NCBI RefSeq assembly: GCF_009745975.1
Contig: NZ_WHOL01000063.1
Span: 84,745 to 148,744 of the forward strand
Length of the DNA stretch: 64,000 nt
Origin: Actinokineospora pegani
GTDB lineage: Bacteria; Actinomycetota; Actinomycetes; Mycobacteriales; Pseudonocardiaceae
Direction: 5' to 3'
This document shows positions 56,607 to 64,000 of this stretch, piece after piece. The position numbers and the translations under genes were made by a program. The notes below the pieces were generated by a model. That model had not been told where the DNA came from and did no database searches. It worked only from the letters and a program-made list of their open reading frames with translations. Position 1 is the stretch's first letter; every line of letters begins with the position of its first letter.

Positions 56607-56654
56607 CAGGCCCAACGAGCCGCCAAAGCAAAGATTCCGCTCCTGTGGGCACCA

Positions 56655-57431
56655 TCAGAGGTTGGACCACCACAGGATGTCCCGGGCCAGGTCCGACGCC
56701 AGGTGGTGGTACTCCGTGTGCGCTCCAGCGTCACCCCACCGGAACGGCAACCCGCCCAGCCCACCCCCGCACGCCGGGTCCTTCCGCCAGCAGATCGACA
56801 GCGCGCTCCACCCCCGGGGGAACGGCGGGATCTTGCTGAGCGCGATCGGGTTCTCCGGGAAGAAGCCGAAGTACAGGTGGTTGATCCCCCGAGCCAGGCC
56901 GGCCACCCCGTCGATGATCTGGTGCACCTCGTTGACCATCGGCAGGTTGAGGTCGTTGCTGGTGAAGTTGGGGTCGGCCAGCAACTGCACCCGCACCCGG
57001 GGATCGGGCGCTTCGTCCGCCAGGGCGCGGCGCACGACGTCCGAGCCCTGGGAGTAGCCGATCACCGCGATCTTGCTCCGCGGGCAGTACGACTTGAGCG
57101 CGGCCAGGTCCGAGCGCATCCGGCGCACGCCGTCGCGGACGCTCTCGGCGTAGGTGTGCACCAGGTCGGGGCGGCCCCAGCTCAGCTCCCACACCACGGC
57201 CGGGTAGCCGTTGCCCTGGGCGCTGACCTGCCCGGGGCGCAGCCGCTGCAGCTCGTCGACGATCGGCCCGATCTGCTTGCCGTAGGGGCCGGCCTCCTCG
57301 CTGCCGCGCACCGCGTAGACGTGCAGCGGCTTGCAGAACGTGCCCGTGGGCGCCGCTGTCCCGGACGGGGTGATGGTGAACAGCAGCGCTCCCGCGACCA
57401 GGACGGCGCCCAACGCCTGCACGAGCCTCAT
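56655..57431 (-). CDS. Secreted cutinase-family alpha/beta hydrolase
   Basis: The 258-residue protein has a signal peptide (MRLVQALGAVLVAGALLF, cleavage near TAA), then FCKPLHVYAVRGSEEAGPYG and the nucleophile elbow VIGYSQGSDVVRRAL, with the acid and base in the C-terminal part (ICWRKDPACGGG; TEYHH). Four to five cysteines suggest disulfides. Cutinases in mycobacteria are lipases/esterases of envelope or host lipids. A lone gene between dapC and dapE; ATG 57431. Confidence 0.88.
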   Translation of the reverse strand: MRLVQALGAVLVAGALLFTITPSGTAAPTGTFCKPLHVYAVRGSEEAGPYGKQIGPIVDELQRLRPGQVSAQGNGYPAVVWELSWGRPDLVHTYAESVRDGVRRMRSDLAALKSYCPRSKIAVIGYSQGSDVVRRALADEAPDPRVRVQLLADPNFTSNDLNLPMVNEVHQIIDGVAGLARGINHLYFGFFPENPIALSKIPPFPRGWSALSICWRKDPACGGGLGGLPFRWGDAGAHTEYHHLASDLARDILWWSNL

Positions 57432-57545
57432 AAACTTAGAAATACTCCGGTACCCAGAGGGCGGCAATAGTCGGCGAAGAAAACCCGGGGCAATACGGGT
57501 GGGGTGACTAAAAGATCGCCTGGACCGCCGGTCGGTGATCCCGTA

Positions 57546-58622
57546 CTATCCCGCGCTCACGCTGAGGAAGCGGTGGAGCACCTGGTGGCACCGGGTGATC
57601 TCCTCGACCGCGACGTTCTCCTGCTGGGTGTGGGCCAGCGAGGGGTCGCCCGGTCCGAAATTCACGGCCGGGATGCCGAGCGCGGAGAAGCGGGAAACGT
57701 CGGTCCAGCCCAGTTTCGCCACCGGCCGCGCCTGCGCGGCCGCGACCAGCTCCCGCGCGACCGGTGCGGACAGCCCCGGCAGGGCGCCGGGCGACATGTC
57801 CTCCAACTCGATCGCGTACCCGGGGAACAGCCCGCGCACGTGCGCCTCGGCCTCGGCGGGGGAGCGGTCCGGGGCGAACCGGAAGTTGACCTTGAGCACG
57901 GCCTCGTCCGGCACCACGTTGCCCGCGACACCGCCGCTGACGTGCACCGCCTGCAACCCCTCGCGGTAGGTGCACCCGTCGATCTCGACCGTGCGCGCCT
58001 CGTACTCGGCCAGCACCCGCAACGCGTCGGCCAGCGCGTGCACGGCGTTGACGCCCATCCACCCGCGCGCGGTGTGCGCCCGCGCCCCGGTCGCGCGCAG
58101 CACCGCGCGCAGCGTGCCCTGGCAGCCCGCCTCGATGCCCGCGCTGGTCGGCTCACAGACCACGGCCAGGTCGCCGCGCATCCAGTCCGGCAGCTCCCGC
58201 TCGACCCGGCCCAGGCCGTTGCGGTCGGCGGTGATCTCCTCGCAGTCGTAGAACAGGAACGTCAGGTCGTGCGCGGGCTCGACGACGGTGGCCGCGAGGT
58301 GCAGCATCACCGCGTCGCCGCCCTTCATGTCGACCGTGCCCAGCCCGTGCAGCACGCCGCCCTCGCGCCGCGAGGGCATGTTCCGGTTCTCCGGCACGGT
58401 GTCCAGGTGCCCGGCGAGCACCACCCGGGTGGGGCGGCCCAGGTTCGTCCTGGCCAGCACGGCGTTCCCGGAGCGCACGACCTCCAGGTGCGGGGCCTGC
58501 GCGCGCAGCGCCGCCTCCACGGCGTCGGCCAGTTCGGCCTCCTGCCCGGACTCGCTCGGGACGTCCACGAGGGTGGCGGTCAGGTCGACGGGGTCAGCGG
58601 TGAGATCGAGCACGGGCGACAC
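57546..58622 (-). CDS. dapE: Succinyl-diaminopimelate desuccinylase
   Basis: The 358-residue M20 zinc peptidase family enzyme has [11 protein letters not shown] with the metal ligands H and [36 protein letters not shown] with the catalytic Glu, CEPTS and the terminal [13 protein letters not shown]. It frees L,L-diaminopimelate from its succinyl form. GTG 58622 is preceded by GGGG; GTG 58613 is an alternative. It is divergent from dapD, the opposite pairing to M. tuberculosis but the same neighbours. Confidence 0.95.
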   Translation of the reverse strand: MSPVLDLTADPVDLTATLVDVPSESGQEAELADAVEAALRAQAPHLEVVRSGNAVLARTNLGRPTRVVLAGHLDTVPENRNMPSRREGGVLHGLGTVDMKGGDAVMLHLAATVVEPAHDLTFLFYDCEEITADRNGLGRVERELPDWMRGDLAVVCEPTSAGIEAGCQGTLRAVLRATGARAHTARGWMGVNAVHALADALRVLAEYEARTVEIDGCTYREGLQAVHVSGGVAGNVVPDEAVLKVNFRFAPDRSPAEAEAHVRGLFPGYAIELEDMSPGALPGLSAPVARELVAAAQARPVAKLGWTDVSRFSALGIPAVNFGPGDPSLAHTQQENVAVEEITRCHQVLHRFLSVSAG

Positions 58623-58656
58623 GCTACCCCGGGCGCGCACCGGCTACCGTTGCCCC

Positions 58657-59634
58657 GTGAGCAGCGCAGCGATCGAAACGAAGGGCGCCGTCGGCGTCGG
58701 CCTCGCCACCGTCACCCCGGACGGCACCGTCCTCGACACCTGGTTCCCCGAGCCCCGCCTCGGCCGCCCGGACGTGCCGGGCACGCGGCGCCTGTCGGAG
58801 CACGAGGCCGTCGAGGCCCTGGGCGCGGGCGTGTCCTCGCTGCTGGGCCCGGACGCCGCCCGCGGCGTCGAGGTCATCGCGGTGCGCACCGGCGTCGACG
58901 ACCTGGCGGCCCCGCCCGCCGACGCCCACGACGTCTACCTGCGCCTGCACCTGCTCTCGCACCGCCTGGTCCGCCCGCACGGGCAGAACCTCGACGGCGT
59001 GTTCGGCCTGCTGACCAACGTGGTGTGGACGAACCACGGCCCGTGCGCGGTGGAGGGCTTCGAGAAGACGCGGCTGGCCCTGCGCGCCCGCGGCCAGGTC
59101 ACCGTGTTCGGAGTGGACAAGTTCCCGCGCATGGTCGACTACGTGACCCCCTCGGGCGTCCGCATCGCCGAGGCCGACCGGGTCCGCCTCGGCGCGCACC
59201 TGGCCGTGGGCACGACGGTCATGCACGAGGGCTTCGTGAACTACAACGCCGGGACCCTGGGCGCCTCCATGGTCGAGGGCCGCATCTCCGCCGGGGTCGT
59301 CGTCGGCGACGGGTCCGATGTGGGCGGTGGCGCGTCGATCATGGGCACGCTCTCCGGCGGCGGCAAGGACGTCATCTCGATCGGTGAGCGCTGCCTGCTC
59401 GGCGCCAACGGCGGCATCGGCATCTCCCTCGGCGACGACTGCGTGGTCGAGGCGGGCCTCTACGTCACCGCGGGCACCAAGGTCACCCTGGCCGACGGCA
59501 CCACGGCCAAGGCGCGCGACCTGTCCGGCGAGTCCGGCCTGCTGTTCCGCCGCAACTCCACCACGGGCGCGGTCGAGGTCGTCCGCCGCGACGGCGGCGG
59601 CATCGAGCTCAACGCCGCCCTGCACGCCAACTAG
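58657..59634 (+). CDS. dapD: Tetrahydrodipicolinate N-succinyltransferase
   Basis: The 325-residue trimeric left-handed beta-helix enzyme has the long actinobacterial N-terminal domain ([21 protein letters not shown]), then [34 protein letters not shown] and hexapeptide-type turns ending [22 protein letters not shown]. It uses succinyl-CoA on tetrahydrodipicolinate. GTG 58657. Its TAG stop lies inside the left end of a 167-nt inverted repeat. Confidence 0.95.
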   Translation: MSSAAIETKGAVGVGLATVTPDGTVLDTWFPEPRLGRPDVPGTRRLSEHEAVEALGAGVSSLLGPDAARGVEVIAVRTGVDDLAAPPADAHDVYLRLHLLSHRLVRPHGQNLDGVFGLLTNVVWTNHGPCAVEGFEKTRLALRARGQVTVFGVDKFPRMVDYVTPSGVRIAEADRVRLGAHLAVGTTVMHEGFVNYNAGTLGASMVEGRISAGVVVGDGSDVGGGASIMGTLSGGGKDVISIGERCLLGANGGIGISLGDDCVVEAGLYVTAGTKVTLADGTTAKARDLSGESGLLFRRNSTTGAVEVVRRDGGGIELNAALHAN

Positions 59635-59797
59635 TGGCTCGGCTCAGAGCGTTTGCCGTGTATCGGCGGGTCCACGGCGTGTCTGGGCGGGGCGCCGGAA
59701 CGGCCGCGTACTGGTTGTACTCGGTTGTTTCGGCAACCCGGTCAGGCGCGTCGTGGGCGGGTCGAGACGGGGTGAACGTTCTGGGCCGGGCCACTAG
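59631..59797 (+). repeat. 167-nt near-perfect inverted repeat (long hairpin)
   Basis: The left arm from CTAGTGGC (59631) and the right arm ending GCCACTAG (59797) are complementary around position 59714. Of 83 position pairs, 58 are Watson-Crick, 16 are G.T when read on the plus strand, and 9 mismatch. Only one transition goes the other way (A.C on plus). The repeat starts at the dapD stop codon and ends at the base before the stop of the TlpA-like gene, so it occupies exactly the space between the convergent genes. It may terminate transcription, be a structured RNA, or be a mobile palindromic element. Confidence 0.85.
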
Positions 59798-60346
59798 CTA
59801 CTCCGCGGCGACCTGGCGGACGACGGGCACGATGTCGTCCGCCAGGACGCCGCCGATGAAGAACGCCGCCACTCGGTGCCGCCGGTCGAGCACGAGCGTG
59901 GTCGGCACGGCGACGCCGCGGTACCTGCCCAGCCGCAGCAGGGTGCGCGCCGCCGGGTCGTAGATCGAGGGGTAGGGGACCGCGCGGTCCCGGGCGAAGT
60001 CCTCGGCGAACCCGCGGTCGTTGTCGCGCACGTCGATCCCCAGGAACCCCACGGGCAGCTCGGCCGTGGTCTCGTGCGCCGCCGCCAGCTCAACCGTCTC
60101 GGCGCGGCAGGGCCCGCACCACGCGCCCCAGACGTTGAGCACGACGGCCTCGTCGGCGAAGTCGGACAGCGACACGGTCGTGCCGGGGGCCAGCAGGCTG
60201 TCGCCGCTGATCCCCTCGACCAGCACCCGCTCGGCCGCCGGGATCAGCTTCCCGCCGGGATTGCCCACCGTCCCCGGTGGAGCGGGCGCCGAGCACCCCG
60301 CCAACGCGGCGCACACGGCGAGCGCCAGCATCCCCCTTGCCCGCAT
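59798..60346 (-). CDS. TlpA/ResA-like thioredoxin-fold lipoprotein
   Basis: The 182-residue protein has a lipobox signal (RGMLALAVCAALAGCS) and a thioredoxin fold with redox motif NVWGAWCGPCRAE, then VGFLGIDVRDNDRGFAEDFA and the cis-Pro segment VAVPTTLVLD. It probably reduces or maintains disulfides outside the membrane, for instance in cytochrome c maturation; no ccm genes are nearby. ATG 60346 is best spaced from GGGGGA; ATG 60352 is also possible. Confidence 0.9.
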   Translation of the reverse strand: MRARGMLALAVCAALAGCSAPAPPGTVGNPGGKLIPAAERVLVEGISGDSLLAPGTTVSLSDFADEAVVLNVWGAWCGPCRAETVELAAAHETTAELPVGFLGIDVRDNDRGFAEDFARDRAVPYPSIYDPAARTLLRLGRYRGVAVPTTLVLDRRHRVAAFFIGGVLADDIVPVVRQVAAE

Positions 60347-60426
60347 GGCCATTCCCCCATTCCCGGACCTCGATTTTACCGTGTGTTGGTTCCTGCCCCC
60401 GGTAGTGATCGCCCTAGACTCGTGGG

Positions 60427-61196
<770 letters not shown>

Positions 61197-61197
<1 letters not shown>

Positions 61198-61736
61198 TGC
61201 ACGCCGTCTGCGTCTACTGCGCCTCCAACTCCAACGTCCCCCGCCCCCACCTCGACCTGGCCGACGCCGTCGGCGCGGGCATCGCCGCCCGCGGCTGGTC
61301 CCTGGTCTGGGGCGGCTCCAGCGCGGCCATGATGGGCTCCGTGGCCCGAGCCGCCCGCCGCGGCGGCGCCACGACGGTCGGCGTGATCCCCCACGGCCTG
61401 GTGGCCCTGGAGGTCGCGGACCCCGACGCCGACGAACTGCACGTCGTCGACACGATGCGCGAGCGCAAGCGCGTCATGGACGACCGGTCGAACGCGTTCC
61501 TGGCGCTCCCCGGCGGGCTGGGGACGCTGGAGGAGCTCTTCGAGGTCTGGACGTCCCGGTACCTGGGGATGCACACGAGGCCGGTCGTCCTGCTCGACCC
61601 GGACGACCACTACGCGGGCCTGCTCGAGTGGTGCCGCGGATTGACCGCCAAGGGCTTCGTGAACCCGGCCTCACTGGACTTCCTGACCATCACCCGAACA
61701 GTCGACGAGGCCCTGGACGCCCTCCGCCCCGCCTGA
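61197..61736 (+). CDS. log: LOG family cytokinin-riboside phosphoribohydrolase (Rv1205-like)
   Basis: The 179-residue protein is a minimal LOG domain: VCVYCASNSNVP, LVWGGSSAAMMGSVA, MRERKRVMDDRSNAFLALPGGLGTLEELFEVWTSRYLG. It has the arginine and the PGGxGTxxE catalytic signature. Rv1205 in M. tuberculosis is a cytokinin-producing LOG; orthology is inferred from sequence and place near dapE and folP2. Confidence 0.9.
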
Positions 61737-62106
61737 CCCCACGTCCAACTCCGCCACCCACGCCACTGCGCTGGGCAACCAATTCGGCGCCATTTCCCAT
61801 CACCGCTGGCCTGCCCTGTGACGGCCGAGCCCAGTTCATCGCGCCCTCGCGCGCGACACCAAACCCCACCACTCCACTGGGGGCGGCCCGTGGCCCATTC
61901 TACCGGGTCGCCCCCGATTTCACCCCGAAGTCGATCATGTCTGTGGACAACTCCGCCGGGTGTCCACAGGGGCCGGGGGTTGGTGATGGTGGGTTGATCT
62001 ACGGGCAGGCCGAGGTGAGCGACGGCCGGATTGGCGTATCTCGGATTCACCGACTGGAACCCGGTGAGTGGGGACAGTCCACCCAGGGGGACTCGCGAGG
62101 CAGGCT
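61737..62106. other. Intergenic region between convergent log and acyltransferase genes
   Basis: The 370 bases contain no convincing gene. They hold a terminator hairpin at 61879-61915 and an inverted repeat CTGTGGACA-N11-TGTCCACAG at 61941-61969, each arm of which matches the actinobacterial DnaA box TTGTCCACA at 8 of 9 positions. Nothing else was recognised. Confidence 0.6.
61879..61915 (+). terminator. Terminator hairpin after the LOG genes
   Basis: GGGGGCGGCCCG pairs with CGGGTCGCCCCC through one G.T pair (12 bp, 13-nt loop), followed by GATTTC. It lies between convergent genes. Confidence 0.55.
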
Positions 62107-62772
62107 TCAGGCGGCGGGGCGCTTGTGGTAGCTGTCGACGTATTCCTGGCCGGACAGTTCCATCAGGGCGTACATGACCTCGTCGGTCACCGCGCGGCGG
62201 ATCGGCAGGGAGTTGCCGAGGCCGTTGTAGCGGGAGAAGTCCAGGGGCTCGCCGAAGACGACCTTGATGCGGTGGGGGCGGGGGACCTTGGTGCCCCGGG
62301 GTTGGACCTTGTCGGTGCCGACCAGGGCGACCGGGACCACGCGGGCGCGGTGCTCCAGGGCGAGTTGGGCGACGCCGGTACGGCCGCGGTGGAGCTTGCC
62401 GTCGAGGGAGCGGGTGCCCTCGGGGTGGATGGCGAAGGCCTCGCCGCGGTCCAGGACGGCGCCCGCGACCTCAAGGGACTCCAGCGCGGCGCGGCTGTTG
62501 TCGCGCTGGACCGGGATGGCGCCGAGGGCGCGGAAGAGGACGGCGGTGAGCTTGCCGCGGGGGCCGGTGCCGGTGAAGTACTCCGACTTGGCCAGGAAGG
62601 CGACCTTGCGCGGCAGCATCAGCGGGACCACGAAGCTGTCGACGACAGCCAGGTGGTTGATGGCCAGGATGACCGGGCCGGTGGTGGGGACCTGGTTGGC
62701 GCCCACCACGGTTGGCCGGAGGTACAGCCTCGCGAGGAACGACAGCACCGAACGCAGCGCGCGGTAGAACAC
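62107..62772 (-). CDS. 1-acyl-sn-glycerol-3-phosphate acyltransferase (PlsC) family
   Basis: The 221-residue protein has the acyltransferase motifs NHLAVVDS (HX4D), RALGAIPVQRDN, and FAIHPEGTRSLDGKLHRGRTG, followed by VPVALVGTDKVQP. It transfers acyl groups to lysophosphatidate or related acceptors at the membrane. AGGAGGG is 6 nt before GTG 62772. Divergent from folP2. Confidence 0.92.
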   Translation of the reverse strand: MFYRALRSVLSFLARLYLRPTVVGANQVPTTGPVILAINHLAVVDSFVVPLMLPRKVAFLAKSEYFTGTGPRGKLTAVLFRALGAIPVQRDNSRAALESLEVAGAVLDRGEAFAIHPEGTRSLDGKLHRGRTGVAQLALEHRARVVPVALVGTDKVQPRGTKVPRPHRIKVVFGEPLDFSRYNGLGNSLPIRRAVTDEVMYALMELSGQEYVDSYHKRPAA

Positions 62773-62882
62773 GGCGATCCCTCCTAGGACGTCACCACCA
62801 CTGTAGACCGGGCGCGGCGGGGCGTGGCCGGGTGGCGACCACGCTCACCACCCCGGGTGACACCCTGCGGCGGGCGGTCGAC

Positions 62883-63770
62883 ATGGCACCATCGGCACCC
62901 GTGGACACCCTGAGCTTCGGCGCCCGCCGGGTCGCGCCAGACCGCGCGCTGGTGATGGCGATCGTCAACCGGACCAGGGACTCCTTCTACGACGGCGGCG
63001 CCACCTTCGCCGAGGGGCCCGCGCTGGCCGCGGTGGACCGGGCGGTGGCCGACGGGGCCGACATCGTCGACATCGGCGGGGTGCGGGCCGGCGCGCACGG
63101 CGAGGTCGTCGACGCCGACGAGGAGGCGCGGCGGGTGGTGCCGTTCGTGGCCGCCGTGCGCGAGCGCCACCCCGACCTGGTCGTCAGCGTCGACACCTGG
63201 CGGGCCGAGGTGGGCAGGCAGGTGTGCGCCGCGGGCGCCGACCTGATCAACGACACCTGGGCGGGTGCGGACCCCGGTCTGGCCGAGGTCGCCGCCGAGT
63301 TCGGCGTCGGCATCGTCTGCTCGCACACCGGCGGCGCCGTGCCGCGCACCGACCCGCACCGCGTGCGCTACACCGACGTCGTCGCCGAGGTGGTCGCGGA
63401 GCTGGTCGAGCGCGCGGAGCGGATGGTCGCCATCGGCGTCCCGCGCGCGGGCGTCCTCATCGACCCGACGCACGACTTCGGCAAGAACACCTGGCACGGC
63501 CTGGAACTGCTGCGCAGGCTCGACGAGCTGGTCGGCACCGGCTGGCCGGTGCTGATGGCCCTGTCCAACAAGGACTTCATCGGCGAGACCCTCGGCGTCG
63601 GGGTGCAGGACCGGATCGAGGGCACCCTCGCCGCCACCGCCGTTGCCGCCCGCGCCGGGGCCAGGGTGTTCCGCGCCCACCAGGTCCGCGAGACCCGCCG
63701 GGTGGTGGAGATGGTGGCCAGCATCAACGGCACCCGCCCGCCACACCGCGCGGTCCGGGCACTGGCGTGA
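62883..63770 (+). CDS. folP2: Dihydropteroate synthase homologue FolP2
   Basis: The 295-residue TIM-barrel protein resembles dihydropteroate synthase (DIVDIGG, VSVDTWRAEV, DLINDTWAGAD). Key loops differ from true DHPS: VMAIVNRTRDSFYDGG replaces the usual NVTPDSFSDGG, and DPTHDFGKNTWHGLELL replaces DPGxGFGK. This is the FolP2 (Rv1207) type; the leprosy-bacillus homologue lacks DHPS activity, so folate synthesis should not be assumed. ATG 62883 is used; GTG 62901 is possible. Confidence 0.88.
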   Translation: MAPSAPVDTLSFGARRVAPDRALVMAIVNRTRDSFYDGGATFAEGPALAAVDRAVADGADIVDIGGVRAGAHGEVVDADEEARRVVPFVAAVRERHPDLVVSVDTWRAEVGRQVCAAGADLINDTWAGADPGLAEVAAEFGVGIVCSHTGGAVPRTDPHRVRYTDVVAEVVAELVERAERMVAIGVPRAGVLIDPTHDFGKNTWHGLELLRRLDELVGTGWPVLMALSNKDFIGETLGVGVQDRIEGTLAATAVAARAGARVFRAHQVRETRRVVEMVASINGTRPPHRAVRALA

Positions 63771-64000
63771 GCGCGGGCGGGCGGCGCGCTGCTTGGCCGG
63801 GTTGCGGCGTGGGTGCGTTGGGGCAGGTCAGGAGTCTCCGCCGAGGCTGTGTGATTGGCCGGGGGCGCCTTTCAGGCAGGGGTCGGCCTGCTCTTGCCGC
63901 GCGTCAGCCGGTGGGTTTGTCGCGGGGTGTGCGGGTTGGCGGGCGGCGCGCCGTTCGGTTGGGTGCGGTTGGGTGCTCTGGTCGGCCCGGTGTGGGGTGG
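63771..64000 (+). other. Terminal G/T-rich intergenic stretch
   Basis: The last 230 bases carry no supportable gene. The plus strand is strongly G/T-biased, with GGTTGGGTGC in tandem at 63957-63976, the same 10-mer as at 22791-22800. A gene may begin beyond the window. Confidence 0.45.

Noticed and set aside
59609..59963. Two mirrored small frames on opposite strands with similar peptides
   Set aside because: Their similarity is the by-product of the 167-nt inverted repeat, not of real coding genes.
61941..61969. Replication origin
   Set aside because: Only one pair of imperfect DnaA boxes; no dnaA, dnaN or AT-rich unwinding region nearby.

Overview
The window is high-GC actinobacterial chromosome. 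Markers are mycothiol synthesis (mshB), an XRE-DUF397 pair, a probable ESX-type secreted protein next to a DUF3558 lipoprotein, a lipid-droplet protein of the Rv1109c type, many GTG starts and many 4-nt ATGA/GTGA overlaps. From remembered gene order, the core genes follow the Mycobacterium tuberculosis Rv1085c-Rv1207 stretch (trhA, Z-prenyl synthase, phoH2, fum, glpX, xseB/xseA, Rv1109c, ispH, Rv1111c, ychF, typA, lpqW, mshB, Rv1171, fdxC, dapC, dapD/dapE, LOG, folP2). Blocks absent from that series are inserted between them. A Pseudonocardiales-type organism is the likeliest host, by inference.

Layout. Positions 1-8.5 kb hold trhA (cut by the left edge), a CoA-binding protein, a prenyl synthase, the PIN-PhoH ATPase, a secreted SGNH hydrolase, a two-gene ABC exporter, guaB1 and a LysE-type exporter. 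At 8.5-13.4 kb are an ATP-dependent DNA ligase, an XRE-DUF397 pair and an accessory patch in which a secreted-protein/lipoprotein pair was tandemly duplicated and the second copy decayed. At 13.4-31.4 kb are fumC, a ferredoxin-NADP reductase, glpX, the lipid-droplet/xseA/xseB operon, ispH, rmuC, a self-regulated ArsR-SRPBCC gene, sbcDC, a Doc toxin-antitoxin pair and ychF. At 31.7-36.6 kb are a large secreted subtilase and an Ada-AlkA fusion. At 37.3-41 kb a TPP riboswitch precedes thiBPQ. At 41-46.9 kb a LolA-like protein plus ABC exporter operon diverges from a two-component system. At 46.9-48 kb is a tryptophanyl-tRNA synthetase behind a complete trp-type attenuator. At 48-64 kb are typA, lpqW, mshB, fdxC-dapC, a cutinase, dapE/dapD, a TlpA-like lipoprotein, two LOG proteins, an acyltransferase and folP2.

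Functional themes are DNA repair (ligase, XseAB, RmuC, SbcCD, Ada-AlkA), lysine/peptidoglycan precursors (dapC, dapE, dapD), mycothiol and envelope biology, and RNA-level control. The most notable non-coding signals are the Trp attenuator (47.9-48.0 kb), a 167-nt near-palindrome between dapD and the TlpA gene whose variant pairs are almost all G.U on one strand, an operator in the promoter spacer of a probably leaderless ArsR gene, and paired direct repeats between the two-component system and the exporter operon. I saw no rRNA, tRNA, CRISPR array, insertion sequence or replication origin.
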